A DNA stretch of 64,000 nt from the NCBI GenBank assembly GCA_002897115.2, contig BCIH01000011.1, forward strand, positions 404,804-468,803. The letters run 5' to 3'. Of the stretch, positions 27,301 to 42,300 are shown piece after piece. This stretch comes from Prototheca cutis (taxonomy: Eukaryota; Chlorophyta; Trebouxiophyceae; Chlorellales; Chlorellaceae). Positions within the stretch are counted from its first letter, which is position 1, and every line of letters begins with the position of its first letter. The translations under genes and the position numbers were made by a program. Below the pieces are notes generated by a model, which did not search any database, was not told where the DNA came from, and worked only from the letters and a program-made list of their open reading frames with translations.

Positions 27301-30300
27301 TTCGTAAAGACAACATAAAAGAACAAAGTCCCCGCCCAGAGCGAACCTGCGTCCCTCCGAGAACGAGGACGCCAGATCCTTCAGCTGGCCTCTGCACCAA
27401 GACACCCTCATCCACCGCTGTGGTCGCCCCTTGCTCGACGGCTCTGAGACGCAAGCCGCTCAGGCTGGCCCCCTGTGCTCGCAGAGCAAACTCCCCGCTT
27501 TCACACAGGACAGCTGAGAGCAGACGGCGGGGTTCCAGACCGCAAGGCTCCACAATCTCCAAAGAGGGACAGTGTACCTGCCGCCTCTCCTGGAACACGG
27601 TCCTCGCGATGCCTGGGACATTGAAGTGTGTGTGGGGAGGGGATGTGCATCAGTTCTTGCAAGGACTGCAGGGTGATCTGCGGGGATGACCATGTGGCAC
27701 GACATGTCGGAGACAAGCTCCTGAAAACCGGCTGACTTGTTACCCAGCCAAACGCCAAATTCCAACAGACACACAACCCCAAGATGCGCACGCACTCCTG
27801 CAACCCACCAAGCCATGGTACCTTCCAAGAGGGCCGCGGCCGGACCGCTCCCAATGTCCGCATCCAACATCGCAGGCTTGCTCTTCATCAGCGACAATGT
27901 CATTGGGCTTCGTGACGAGCTCATCCTCAGCACTGTAGACCAAAGTCGCAGTGCGGCATCCACGCTGGTCAATTCAACCTCCTCTGCCATATCATCAGCA
28001 TCGTCCCGGACAAGCCAGGCAGCGTGCACGGGCTTGACTGCCCGGAGCAGCGCGTGGACGTGCTCGTCAGAACTGTAGGCGACCGTGCCAGCTGGCAGCA
28101 GCACCAGCGCAGATGCTGGCTCATGCGCAGTGCGCAGTTGCACTGCGTGGAGTACGCCAGGTGTACTGGAAAAGATGCCAGATGCATGGTCGGCCAGGGA
28201 GCTGATCAGGACAGTTCCTGAACGTGGCACAAGAATTGTCTTGACGCCGCTCGCAAGCTCTCCATCATCCAACTTGTGCCAGGTCGTCTCCCAGGACAGG
28301 CCATCGGTCTCACACAGCTGCGCTGCAGCTGCAGACACGCTGACTGGAGTGCCATCCACAAACTGCATGGACGTGCACTGTCCTGAGATCATTAGCGATG
28401 AACCGGTACTTGTTTCTTGTCCTGCCCAGCAACTGGAGAGATGAGCAACTGCTGCTCCACCGTTTGCAGCGTTGTTGGATGACGCAGCGTCGCCCCATGC
28501 GGCGCACGAGCTGAAGCTCACGATGGGCTTGCCCAGACCAGCGAGTTGGACCAGTGCGCTGCCGAGATGGCAGCTGTNTGGCACGGTCGTCGAGCTGGGT
28601 TCAACCGCTGCCACTGCTGCAGGCTGGATGTCGGTTGAATTGCCGCTGCATCCACGGGCCAGGCTGGAGGCGCTGGCACCCTGCACGCCCAGAAGACAGG
28701 CTGCAAAGGATGCCAAACTGAGGGTCCCAGGTCGCGGATCGATGGCCCCTCCATCGACGATGCCTCGCGGCGCCGATTCCCCGTGCAACACGAGGGCCAC
28801 ACTGGCTCTGGCAATGGTGGAGCCATTCCCTGTAGCCTCGGCCATGCCGGACTGCAGAGACAGGGAGCACTCCAGATAATGCACCCCAGGCAATTGTTGC
28901 TGGGAAGCCATGATGCCAGGAGACAGCAGCGGGCTAGACAAGGTGGCGTTCACGAGGACCGAGCTCATCGGCTTGGCGGTGGTCGATGCTGTGCTGGAAA
29001 CGCAAGCGGCCGCCAGTGCACAGACGGCAAGTGTGCTGGGATGGCCTTGCCGATGGCCCAGCATGATTGTCGGTGGGCCCGCTGCAGCCGCCAGTCGCTG
29101 AGCAGGACAGCTAAAGGTCACCGCCTGCCGACTGGCTGCCGTCCAGTGCAGGAGCGCATGCGATGCCGGAAGCGGCCACAACCGCTGCCTTTGCCAGTGG
29201 ACTGTGAGCTCCTTTGCTGCAGCTACAGCGTCGACACTCTCGATCAATGCTGTCATTGACCTGGCGATGGCATGAGCATTGACGCCGCTCATGCCAAAGG
29301 AGCTGGCCCCCACCGCTGCGTTGGGCACGGCCCCGATGGTTGGCAACGCCGCAGGTTGCCTGTGAAGCTGCAGATGCGTCGAGTGGTCCCTCCCAAAGGT
29401 CCATTTTCCAACGGTCACCTGTGCTACCATGGGATTGAGCCGTGCCAGATGCACATTCGCTGCGGCAGCATGGGAGTGCAGCGAGCTCAGCGTGGCAATC
29501 AGGCCCGCCAAACCAGCGGCACCCTCGGTGTGCCCCAGGCTCGTCTTCACAGCGCCAAGGGCTGTGACTGGTGACTGCACCGGACCACTCCTGTCACCAC
29601 CAGTGTCCAGAACGTCCATGAGTGCGCCCACTTCAATGGGGTCACCCAGCGGCGTGCCCGTGCTGTGTGCCTGGACAGATATCAGCCTGGTTGGACCCGA
29701 CTGCTGCAGCGCCTCGCTGAGCACTGCCCGGATCAGCCGGGTCTGCGACGGACCGTGCGGCGCCGTCAGCGCGGCAGACTGCCCGTCCTGGTTGACCCTG
29801 GAGCCCATGAGGATTGCCATCGGGGCATTGGTGACGGTGGTGCTGTGTGCATTGACATCCAGGTCTCGCGTGGAGCCCAGTAGAACGACCAGGCAGCCCT
29901 CGCCACGGCCGTAGCCATCAGCAGCAGCGTCCATTGACAGGCAACGACCCGCGGGGGACAGAGCCTGCAGTGGAATTGCGCTTAGTTGTTGGTCTCAGGT
30001 AAAACAGGTTTCTATGGGCAATGGCATGGATAGATTAGCTCCTGGGCGTTTTAAAGTCCCAACACAACACCCCATGCATTTCATGCTCGCAACTCGGGAC
30101 ACTCAGAATCCCAGGTATACAACCGACCTGCAACTGGCAGATGGCCATGGTGGTTCCAGGCGACAGCATGAGGTTGGTCCCCGCAGCCAGGCCATGGGTG
30201 GCCTTGGAAGAAAGAACGTCGTGGTGCGCAAGGTGTGTGGCAACCAGGGACGAAGAGCACGCCGTGTCCGTACTCATGCAGGGACCTGGTGGGGATTATT

Positions 30301-33300
30301 GGGTGTGAGCTGAAGCCTTTCGCGTTGAGGACAGGCCGGTTCACTCTGAGGCGACTCCTACACGCCATCTCACAGGCAGGCACCTTTTCAATACCTCCCA
30401 CCCTATTGTCTATCTATTTATCTATCCATCCACGCACCGGTGAGGCCCAGGCTGTAGGAGACCCTTCCAACCATGAAGGCCAGTGAGTTTCCTGTGACGG
30501 CCGACGGGGTGAGCCCTGCATCGCCGAGTCCGAGGACGTATGGGTACTCCTGATACATGCACCCAACGTAGACCCCGATGTCGCTGGCTCGCGGGGATGC
30601 CCTGCCAGTGAGTGCACCAGCACCTGACAATGCAGCCGCACTTTCTTCCAGGAGCAGCCGGTGTTGGGGATCCATGCCGAGTGCCTCCCCTCTGGAGATG
30701 GCAAAGAGGCCGGGGTCAAATTCCTCAACTCCAGACAGGAATGCGCCAAAGCAAGTGTAGATGGACCCTGACGCTGGGATGGCCGGGTTGTACAGCGCTT
30801 CGTTGTCCCACCGAGCCAGGGGCACCCGGCCCACCACGTCAGCCTTGGCCCACAGACTCTCTGCCATGCTTCCGAGGTCAGATGCTGATGTCAGTGGGAA
30901 GCGAGCAGACAGCGCCAGGACTGCACTGCCAGCCAGGGTGCTTGTTTGGGAGGGCTGGTCGGGCACTGCGTGGACCAGACCCAGCGGCATCTGGTCATTC
31001 CATGCGACCCGATCTGCTTGGGGCAGCAGCCGGCCGCGCTTGGCCGACCTGGCAGTCCTCTTGAGGAACTGCTCGTGGATGTAAGCTGCCATGCTGCGCA
31101 CGCTCGGATAGTCGAACATCAGCGTGCTGGGGAGGTCCAGTTTCCATGCAGCTTCCAAGCCCGATTTGAGCTCCACGGCCGCCAGCGAGTCAATGCCCGC
31201 CGACATGAGTGGAGAGTCCAGGTCAACCTGGGTGGGAGGAGAGGAGGCGCGGTTTGAAGTTTAGGGTTAGCAAGCAGCATCATTCGTTAGGTGGCAAGGA
31301 TTTGTGAGCAGCTAGCTGACTGGAACCCCGGATGTATCGACACACTGCAAATTGGATGATGATGACAAAGGCTCAAGGGAAAACATGCTCCCGCAACGAG
31401 ATGACTCACCTCAGTGCCTGTAATCTGAGCGACTCTGGAGCTCAAGTCTCCTAGCAACTCTTCCAGTGAAATCGGCTCTTGGACGACACCGCCAGATTCA
31501 ACGCCCTCCACCCCAGCGGTCTCCGTGCTTGCTGCCGCTTCCGATGGCTCTGGCGCAAGGACATCATGGAAGATGCTGGGGACGGCTGTCAGGCCGCTGG
31601 TCAACCTTGCAAAGTCAAAGGGCGACACAGTCACCTGCATGTGTGTTGTTGTCAGGTTGATTGCTGCGAATACATGCTCGACGATGGGCTCCAGTCACGA
31701 TGAACAACAGAAAAGTACAAAAGGCAGCCATGTGAGGAAAATGGCTCTTCCCATCCAGGCCACCGGACTTTGTGCGGTCCCACCGTGCATGGAAATGGTT
31801 CAACAGCTTCCTCAAAAACAAGCCCAAACAGACAATCGACTGCAAGCACCGCACAGCATCATACTTTCCCCAAGCAAGCAACTCGCAAACACGACAAACA
31901 GCCTCCTGCTCACCACTGAGACTGCGCTTGACAGTGCAATGCCGAGCATCTTTAGTCCTTGCATTGGACGGAGGACACCCAGCCCAGCTGCCTTTGTCTT
32001 GGCCAGCACCGCTGGGGCAGCATGGGCCATGCCCACACCTGCCCAGGCACCCCACTGGATGCTCAAGGCTGCAGGGATGGCGGTCGGTGTGTGTGTGTGT
32101 GTGTGACAGGGAGACGCGATAGTTCACTGGTGCATGTTGGGCAGATCTGACGCACTATTCCATTGCCAATCCAGTTTGACCCGACTGTGTATGGGAGCAG
32201 TAGTCCCAACATGCATCCAACCACACAAGTGCATGGACCATGTGACACACAGATATCACGCTGCTTACCAGAAACGCCGGAGGCCCGGGCTGAGCCTGCC
32301 CAGGCATCCAGGATGGAATTGACCCCCGCATAGATGACCTGCCCCGGCGAGCCGACAAATGCGGCTATGGAGGAGAAGAGGCAGCAGGTGTTGAGCGCTG
32401 CCGTGCAGAGTTTCGCGCTTTCCATAGCCGACAGGACTGGGAGTTTGGGTGCTGCGACAGCCCGGACTGCCTCCAGACTCTGGCGCAGCAGGAGCCCGTC
32501 CTTGAGCAGTCCCCCTGCATGCAGCAGCGTCAACCCCGGAGCCAGGCCCTGGCCCAGGCAGGCGTCTATGGCGGCCTGGCTCGCGACGTCACACGAAGCT
32601 GCGCTGAAGCTGGTGTTGAACAGACCTGCCAATTCCGTTCTTTCCTTGCCCTCGGCACGGCCAGACCTGCCCAGCTGCAGGATCGCCAGGCTCAGGGTGT
32701 TTTGCATCTTAATCCATGCCGCCATGAGCAGGCCCAAACCTGCAATAATTATTAGGGGCAAAGGGATGACGGTTTGGCTTTGGGGTTGATGTGGTGTCGC
32801 CAACGACAAATGGATGGTTAAGTGGAAAGGGCGTGCTGCTGTAAGCATGCCGAACACTAAAAATCTCAATTAGAAAATATCTCACCTCCGAGCCCCCCGG
32901 TAATGGCAACAGGTCCCGTAAGAGAAACTCCAGACTTCGAGCTTGGCCTTGATTTCACGGGGAGCAGAAGCGGACGCCGAAGGGCGGGTCCATCAGATGC
33001 AAATCGTACAGTGCCGCTCGTGTCTGTTGCTGCACTGGAGGGCACCGCATGTCCCCCGGCCAGCCGCCACGAGGCGCCAGGCCCGACGCTTTCGGAGGCC
33101 GCCACCCGAGCCATGCCCCACGCCGCTCCAGATGTCGGGCACAGCCCATTGTTCCCGGCCACGGCTGGGCTGTCATCTGTGGGACAGGCCTGGGTGAGAA
33201 CGGAGATGGTCAGCAGCTTGCGAGCAGCCGTGATCTGTAGCGCACTCAGGAAAGCAGGGGCGAATGTGGCGCCTGTGACTTGCAGTCCAGTGCCCTTGTT

Positions 33301-36300
33301 CTTAGAGAAGACAGGTGGGCTGATATTCACGGCGATGTCTGTAGTACTCCTGTTGGGAGCTGCTGGCAACCCCATCAGGTTTAGTCTGGCCAGAGGTGAG
33401 CCTGCGCCGAGGCCATGCTCGTCGCAGAAGGATCCGGGCCCTGCCACTTGCCAGGCCGTGGCATACATTGCCTGCTGCGAGGCCGCAGGCTGCTGCTGTG
33501 CGGTTGGCCAGCTGTCTGCAAAAGGAATTTTGCAGTCCGCTTCTACCGCCACCTCCTGGCTGCCGTGCTTCAAGGAAGGCAGTGCCTTGCTCTCTAGGCC
33601 CTGCAGCCACATGCGGGCATTCACCCGGGAGGTGGGACCCTGGCACAGAACGGCATGGCTGCTCCGCTTTGGCCCGTCTCGACCGCCACTGGGCAGTGGG
33701 ATGTCGCCGGTGGCAAAGGCTTCCATTGCGGTGCCGTCTGCAGATGTCGCAGCCACACCCGTGGGCACAGCAGGTCCCAGGCCGCTGGCAACAGCCATGT
33801 GTGCACCAAGATGAAGCGCGGCATCCGCAAGTTGCGGCTGAAGCAAGAAACCGTCCGCGCAGACAAGGTCGGATGAGATGCTGTTGCTGTCGCCTCCACG
33901 CCTGGTGGTGGCCAGAGTTGCCATGGGCTGTGCTGAGGGTGGCAAAGACATTTCCGAGCTGAGCAGAGCCCACGTGACGGAAGCAGATGCAACTGGGTTG
34001 CACGGTGCAGGCGAATCAATCGTAGCCGCTGTTACTCCAACCGCTGGCATAGTGGTATGTCGCTGGACTGCTGCGGTGCAGTGCACCACCTTGGCAGCAG
34101 CCGTTGGGGGCCTGAGGCCGCTTGTTAACACAGACACGTTGCCTTCACGTGGGTGAACGGTGATCACCAGGGCCGCGGTCATCCCCGGGCCGCTGCCCAG
34201 GACAGCCGGCACAACAAAGGCGGTCCCGATCAAGACATGCAAGTCCCGCGTGCCGGCGCCACTGCCGGTCAGTGTAGTGCATCCGACAAGTGCGGCTTCC
34301 AGCATGGCGCACCCTGGCAGCAGGGGTCGGCCCATCACCCAGTGGTCCAACAGGAAGTTCAGGCGGGCGTGGAGCAGATGAGCAGCAAGCTGCACGGGGC
34401 TGGAGAGTTTTGCCAGGTGCTGCTGCGCCAACACAAAGCGCTCGGGGGTGGGCCAGTACCTGCAGATCGAGTCGTTGATGAGCTGGGTTGACCCGTCGCG
34501 CCCTTTCTTTTTCTGGCATCAACATTTGTCAGGGCAGCCCATGTCCAGCATCACCTTGCCCCACCCCACAACTCTGACACAAACAACCCACCTGGCATGC
34601 CTCCAGGGCGCGTCGTCCAGCGGCACAGCTTCCACCGTCACGACAGGGGCCACCAGGGCATGGGCATTGGTCCCACTCATGCCAAAGGAGCTTGCACCTG
34701 CATGTAGTTTGGCGTGGCTGCCGGGCAGCGCAGCAGGGCAGCGAGCAATGGCTGCCCTCCGCCCTGCGCGCCGCTGCCAGTCAGTCAACGCAGCGCCCAC
34801 GTGGGGGTTGATCGTGCGCAGCGTGCACAGCGGGACCATGCACGCCTGCTGCAGGGCTTGCCAACCGGCCAATAAGCCAATCAGACCCGCTGAGCCCTCT
34901 GTGTGCCCAAACCCGCTCTTGGCCGCCACCAAGTTGAGAGGGTGCTGGTGGGGGGGGGTTGTAGACAGCTGCTGGCCAGGGGCACTAGCTCCGGCACCAC
35001 CGGGTCCGTGCCGCGGCCGAAGCACCGCGCTCAGCGCGCCGATCTCCAGTGGATCTCCCAGCGGTGTCCCTGTGCCATGCAGGGCCAGCAGACCCAAATC
35101 GCGGCTGCTGAGGCCTGATGCCGCGAGGACTTGGGATACCAGCGCCGTCTGGGCGGGACCACTGGGCGCTGTGAGTCCGCTCGACCTTCCGTCCTGATTG
35201 ACCCCGGCGGCACAGACAACAGCCAGGGCAGCAGCGCGCTCGACAGCGCTGTCCTTGGTCCCATCGCGTTCGCCCACTGCAGCAATAACACCGAGCACGA
35301 GAGCCACGATGGCTTCACCACGGCCGTAGCCGTCAGCCGCGGCGTCGAGGGTCAGGCAGCGTGCTACCGGGGATAAAGCGCCCATGCCCGCAATACTGGC
35401 AGTCGTAGCGTCCAGGAGCATGCAGTTGACCCCGCCAACCAATGCGTTGGCCAGATCGCCCGTGGCCAGCGTGCTGTGTGCGGCGTGCAGCGCCACCAGG
35501 CTGGAAGAGCACGCGGTGTCTGAGGCCACCGCGGGGCCATGGAGGTTGAAGGTGTAGGCCGCGCGCCCGGCCAAGTATGAGAGCCCATTGCCGGTGATGG
35601 CTGCCGGGGTCAGGGGCACTCCCGCGCCATGGAGCACCTGGAGGTACTCGCTGTACATGCATCCAATGTAGGCGCCGCAGGCGCCACCAATGACGGAGGA
35701 TCGCGCCAGTGCGCAGGCACTCCCCTCCAGCAGCAGTCGTGCCTGCGGGTCCATCATGCCTGCCTCCTGCCCGCTCAGCCGGAAGGCTTGTGGGTCAAAC
35801 GCGTCGAAGCCCGTCAAGAAGATGCCATGCCGCACGTACATCTTGCCGGGACCCGCGGGGAGCTGCGGGCTGTATTGATGCTCAACGTCCCACCTCTGCA
35901 TTGTCCGTTTGTTAGTTAGATCTTAGGGTTGTGGAAAGTGTGAAAGCCATGGACGGGACAATATGCGTGCAGCAGGGAACGTTGCGACAACTGCATACAA
36001 AAAAAAAGTATTGCATGGCTGGCAACAAAGTCAACAATCCAGTCCAGCCTACCTGGAGTGGGATGCGACCAACAAGGTCTGTCCCGTCCCGGAGTGTGGT
36101 CCAGAAGCCAGCCAGCGATGATGACTCATCTGCATTGCCCGCAAACCGGCCGCCAGCGGCCATGATGCCTACGGTGCGGGCAGCAGTCTGGCACCCCAGT
36201 GCCCATGGAAGTGCCATGTCAGCATGAAGATCCTGGATCGAGAGTGGCTCGTCACACTCGGTGACACTTTGCTGCACTTCCGCCATCCCTCCATCCTGGC

Positions 36301-39300
36301 CTCGAACAGCGTCAGACTCGACAGGGACACCCCCGGCAAAAGATTCCTCCTCTGGCATGGCGGCGGCACTTGCGCAGGACGCCACAACTTGGTCGGCCGC
36401 AGCCAGCCAATCTGGCGTGCAGCGGCCTTGGTCTTCCAGTTCAGATAGAACAAAGACTGCCATGTCGTCGACCGTGGGATGGTCAAAGCTCACGGTCGCA
36501 GGCAGGTCCAGTCGGAAGGCCGTGGACAGCTGTCCCTTCAGATCCACGGCACCTGTGCGCAGTTGTGAGTGGCGCCCGTGTCGATGTTGGCGCCATGTGT
36601 GCTGTCAAGGCTGGGCGGCGATTGCATACCGAACTTGCCAGCATGTGTGTGTAAGCCAAGACTGGCAGACAGCAACCGTTTTCAACCTTTAAAAAGTGTA
36701 CCAGCAAACTGTTCTGTTCGTACCAAGAGAGTCGAGCCCAGCCTCTGAAAAGGGCTGATCGGATGGGATCTCACTGCCGAGCAGAGTGTTGACCGTAGAC
36801 TGCACCAGTCGGCGCACCGCCTCCCCCATGTTCTCAATGGCAGCAGGCCGAGGGGCTTCTTGTGGTGGATGTTGCGCAGGGGCTTGTGGAAGTGCTTGGG
36901 ATGGCCGACGCTCGACACTGAGAGCATCCGCCGTTGACTCCGTTGGCGCAATGGCCAAAGGGGCCGTAGCAGCAGGCCCGTTGGTCCTGGGCTCTGTCGT
37001 TGCGGCAGCCGACGGGGCTCTGGTGGCGAGAAGTGATGGCGCAGCAGCGCCAATGCTCTTCCCCGAGCTCACAGCCTGTGCAGAAGATGGCATGTTATGT
37101 CGCGGCAGGTTGCAGCTGATAAAATCAGCATTTTGCGCAGACAATTGGCAAGCAAGCGCCATCTCCATGGTCATCATCAGCATGCATACCTGGAGCGTGA
37201 AACCAAACAGGGTAGCTCCAGCTGGCAGGAGGGCAATGTCCACCACGGCCCGCTGCTGGGACTGGCGTTGCTGCCGCTCCTCGACGCGGACAGCTGTCCA
37301 TAGGGTTTCATCGCGCAGCGACCCAGGCGTCGCCATGCCATCCTGGCAAGGCAAGGCGGCGGCCAGGCCCACAGGCAGCATGGACTGGCGGTGGTTGCTT
37401 GCTGCATTCGAGTTGCCTGCTGTCGCCAACACGTGCGTGGCCGCATCCAGGACTGACGGTCGGCCAAGGCAAAACCCGCCTGGCTGCATGTCACTCGAAG
37501 CAGCATGTACATCGGTCTGAATCCGCCCAAGTGAGGCGCCTCGGTGGTGAGTGTTGTTCGTCCTACTCCAGGTCCCCGCTGGGATGACAGCCCGAAGAAC
37601 AGAACCTGCGACTCTAACAAAGGCATTAAACATGCGCTCCTGGAGAGACACCTTCCTCCCAGCTTCCTGGGTCTTGCAAGCCGCCTCAGCCGCTGCCGTG
37701 CCAGCCTTCAGCGTGCCGCCTGCTTGTTTGTCATGTACAGGAGGGATCGCTATTGTGTTACGATGGAATTGTGGGACATCACTTTCCAGTAGCAAGCCCA
37801 GCAGAAGGGCGGGCCCACTCCAGGAATCATGTAATCACTATCAACACCATGACATGCATTCCCTGGCACAATTCACCCCCGCTTCCAAATAATCACCTGT
37901 CGTGGCCCGGGCATGGGATGCCGTGGGCGTCTGCAGTGCCAGAGTGCCGTATCGAGCATCCAGTGTGACCGTTGCAATGCTCACTGCAGGCGCCTTGGTC
38001 AGCACCAGGGGCCCTTCCACGGCCATGCCCAGCACGGCCAGTGTTTGGGTTGATAATTTAACCTGCCCTGGGTTGTACCCGACCGTGGCGGCGACGGCCG
38101 ACAGTGCCTCGGCCATTCCGGCTGCCGGGAAAAGCGGCTTGCCAGACACCACATGATCCAGCAGGAAAGAGGCGGCCGCCGAGCCAAGGTCGAGCTGCAC
38201 TGTAACTTTCGGTGCATTGCCAACTGACTGCGGCAAGGATCCACAGGCACCCAACAGCTGGAATGGCTGAGGCCCAAACCAGTGCTGCTCACGTTGCCAG
38301 GGAGCCATGCAGGCATTGTCATTGTTCGAACCAGCCGCTATCCTGCCGGGGGTGCTGTGGCTGTCCTCCATCATTTCCTCCGTACGTTCCTCTCCAGGGA
38401 CCCTGCTCAGGATGGCATGGGCATTGGTGCCCTGGAAGGCAAAGGCACTGATCCCAGAGGCTGCCATGCCCGGCAGCTCGGCGCACGGCCTTGCGCCACG
38501 TGGCAGCATGGGGCAGTCACGGGTCATGCCTGCGAAAATGGCACCGACATGTGGATTCACCGTCGTCAGTCCCGGCACAGGTTGTACACTGTGCACGCCG
38601 AGCTGTGACAGCGCATGCTGCAAGCCAGCGGCACCGGCTGCGGCTTCCGCATGGCCCATCACCGATTTGGCAGCCGTGAGGATGAGCGGCGACGCCTGCA
38701 GCACAGACACCGCAGCGCTGATCTCAATAGGGTCGCCCAGTGGAGTCCCTGCATTTCGTTGATTTTTACAAGGATGGCGATTTTGCGCTAAAACTCGAAG
38801 CGATCATGACAGGGTGGGCAGAATGTTGATGACTTTCCATACAAGGCAGCCCATGAGTTTCTGACGGCTGGACCCCCGCTCCACACACCACAGACAACAA
38901 TGTCCTCCCTTCCTCCATGGCCCATATCACCAAAAATAGCCACACACCAGTGCCGTGAAGCCCAAGCCGGCCGAGTTCCGTGGCGTCCATGCCGGCGATG
39001 TCCAGCGCCTGGCGGAGGACCCGCTGCTGGGCAGGCCCACTGGGCGCCGTCAGGCTGCTGGACCGCCCGTCCTGGTTCACGGCGGTCGCCCGCAGGATGA
39101 TGTGGAATGCTGTGATGCTCCCGCCATCAACTGCGCCCCCCTCCATCATAACGAGTTGGAGTGCAGCGACGGTTTCGGCACGGACATAGCCGTCAGCAGA
39201 GGCGTCCAGCGTCCTGCAACGACCCACACTCGAGAGCATGCCCGCCCCCGCGGCCGCCGCACTTGTCATGCGGGCCAGGAGCAGGTTGACGGCTCCCACC

Positions 39301-42300
39301 AGCGCAGGGCTGCCCGGTTTGACCCCGGTCGTGCCACCATGGAGTGCCACCAGCGCCGAGGAGCAGGCCGTGTCCAGACTGACGGCCGGGCCCGTAAAGC
39401 CCCAGGTAAAGGCGATGCGGCCTGCGGCAACGCTAAAGGGTGTGCTGGTTGCCGATGTGGCACCCAGCGGCTTCCACGCGGCACTCAGCGCCCCATACTC
39501 CATCTGTTGGATGCCCACATGCACTGAGGTCGACTGAGTAGTGGCTGGATTCGCTGCCTGCCACCCGCACTGCAATGCCTCGTGCACGGCCTGAACAGTA
39601 TTTTGGGTGTGCGGGTGTGTGTGGGGAGGGGGGGGGGGGATTGGATGGTGAGATGTGCCAAGGGTGCGTGTGTGCAGCAGTAGAACTGGAGCTGCACCCA
39701 GGCTGGTGCCCATAAAACGTGCTTCCCAGTCCCCTGGTACCTCAAGCAGGAGTCTGTGCTGGGGGTCCATCAGCTCTGCCTCGGGACGCAGGATCCCAAA
39801 CAGCGCCGCATCAAATTCGTCGATGGCGATGTGCAGGAACCCTCCAAATCGAGGGGGCAGCGCAGCATACGAGCTGGCAGTCACCTGTTTCGAGGAGTGA
39901 TGAGGGCGTATGTCTCCGACCATATTTCACAATATTTCAGACATGGTTTGCGGGTGTGTATATGTCGATAGGCATGAAAAAAGTTTGCACTAAACACCCC
40001 TATAAAAAAAAACCGGCACCAACAGGCCACCCCCAAGCTTCCAGCGGCGCGCAGCACCCCGTGCAAAAGACCTACGTGGCTGGCTTGCTGGGCATCCACA
40101 TCCCAGCGTGCATACGGGACGGTACCGATGCAGTCGGACCCGTGCGGCATCTCCGACAGACCCGGCGTGTGGGTCACCATGCTGGTGACACAGACTGCAC
40201 TGCGCTCAGGGATCAATTGTCCATCGAAGGGTTGGTTCGGAATCCGTAACGATCCAGCAGCAGGAGGGGTGTTCATGCTCGCCTGTGATCCAATGCGGCT
40301 ACCCTTCTTGGACCACTGCCGGCATGGCTTTGCCGGGGACAGCTGTCCCAGTCGCCGGCCCACCTCCTCCACAATGGCCGGCACCGAGGGGTGGTCAAAC
40401 ACCAGCGTCCCCGGGAGCTCCACCCCCATGGCCTGCCCAATCTTGGAAGCCAGTTCAACCGCCGACAGGGAGTCAAATGCGCCTATGTGAATGGGGAGCC
40501 AGGCAGTATTTTACAGCGCATCGCATTGATGAGAAGTGCAGCGTACATGCGCCCAGTCTTTGTTTTAGGAGGATCTTCGTTGGTGCCGTGCTNAATGGCT
40601 CTCTCTCAAGCCCTCCCCCATAAAACACCTCGGTCCTCCCCTCNAAAAAGCCGGCTGCACACCTGCCATGAAGGCGCCTTCCTCTGTGAGCATACCGTCG
40701 CCGACGACCTCGCCAGCCAGNCGACGAATGTCTGCTTGAAGCTGTNAGGTCTCGATTCCTGGTTCGGCTGGGGCTTCATCGTTGTCACCGCTGGACTCCA
40801 GCTCATTCTCCGGAGCTGGTTGGCCAGTCATCTTTGGTAATGATGCCTCCGCACTCGCTCCAGATTGAAGCTGCTGGATGAGGGGCCAGGAACCCTTTGA
40901 CGTGTTGACTGCGAGGAACACTGGCAGCCAGAGATCAACGACAGCCATGTCACGACTGCCGCTGGCCATGGCAGTGCGGAAGGCCGACAGCAGGATCTCA
41001 GGCTGCAGCATGCCCAGACCCACGGCCTCCATGGACGAGCTGTGTATAGATAGTGGGGCATGGGGGGTTGCTAGAAAGGCACACAAGTTTTGCACAAATT
41101 CCCCCCGGAAAGCCCTCCATAAAAAAATGCACACCTCATTGCCGCGGCCATTCCGGCACTGGCAAAGGGACCAAAAGAGATCGTGAACGTGTCCTTGCGC
41201 GCCCGCGCAGCGGCACGCAGGTAGCAGTTGGCAGCCGCATAGTGCGCGGCGCCAGACTGGCTCCACACGCCGGCTGTCGAGCCAAAGAACAGCCGGCAGT
41301 CTGCTGGGACATCCAGCAGTGCCCCATACACCTGCAGAGTAAATTTTCGGGTATGTGATGTTCTTGTCAGGTCCATTTTCTGTCCATTTTTGGTAGTGAA
41401 GGCGTCGTGATCCGTCGCTCTTGGCCAGGCATCCCGGGACGCGCGCACATCCCATCTATGTCTCTTTCTTGGCAAAACACAGTGACAGCCCTCCCCCTCC
41501 TTCAACCACCAATCAATCCATCAATCAACTGACGGCTGCACCTTGGGCTTGACGACCGCATCAAACGAGTCTTTGGTCATGTCCTGGATGAGGTCATAGG
41601 ACAGCACACCCGCCGCATGCACGTGGCAGGCCAGCGGCGGAAGCTGCAGCGAGGCTAGGCGCGNCGGAAGCTGCTGGATCTGGGTTCTGTCCACCAGGTC
41701 GCACCGAAGAGTGACCACCCTCGTCCCTGAATGGGGCGTCGGGGTGTCGAGGCATCATCTCCACAGTGGCCTCCATGGGATACAGAGACTTTGGCAGCCC
41801 AACACGAACCCAGATAGGCAGACCGCGCTCTCCTTCCCAGACCGCTGAACACACAAACCTCTGTTTTGGAGTGCAATGAGCGCGTCCTGATCGACGAGGC
41901 CGCGGCGGCCGACCAGGATCAAACAAGTCGCGCCCGCCTGACTCATCTGGCAGGCAAGAGCCAGTCCCAGACCCTGGCAGCCGCCCGTCACCAGCACGGC
42001 CCGCCCTTTCAGGCGAAGCTGCGAGGAAACTGGCTCAGAGGAAGGATTGCGATGCCCTGCCTCGAACGATTTCCCCCAGGATGAGCGGGAGAGACGCTCG
42101 ATGTACGTGCGGCTCCCACGAATGGCCAGGGTGTGGTGGGCAAAGGCCGGGGACACGTGGTAGACGGCAAGGCAGCCCAGGTCTTCACGATCAGCGTCCA
42201 GCATGACTGCCACGCGACGGCGGTCCTCCATGAACTGGGTGCGTCCCACTCCCAGGGCCAGCGCCTGGATCTCGGAGCCCGGAGTGGAAACTGCCTCCGG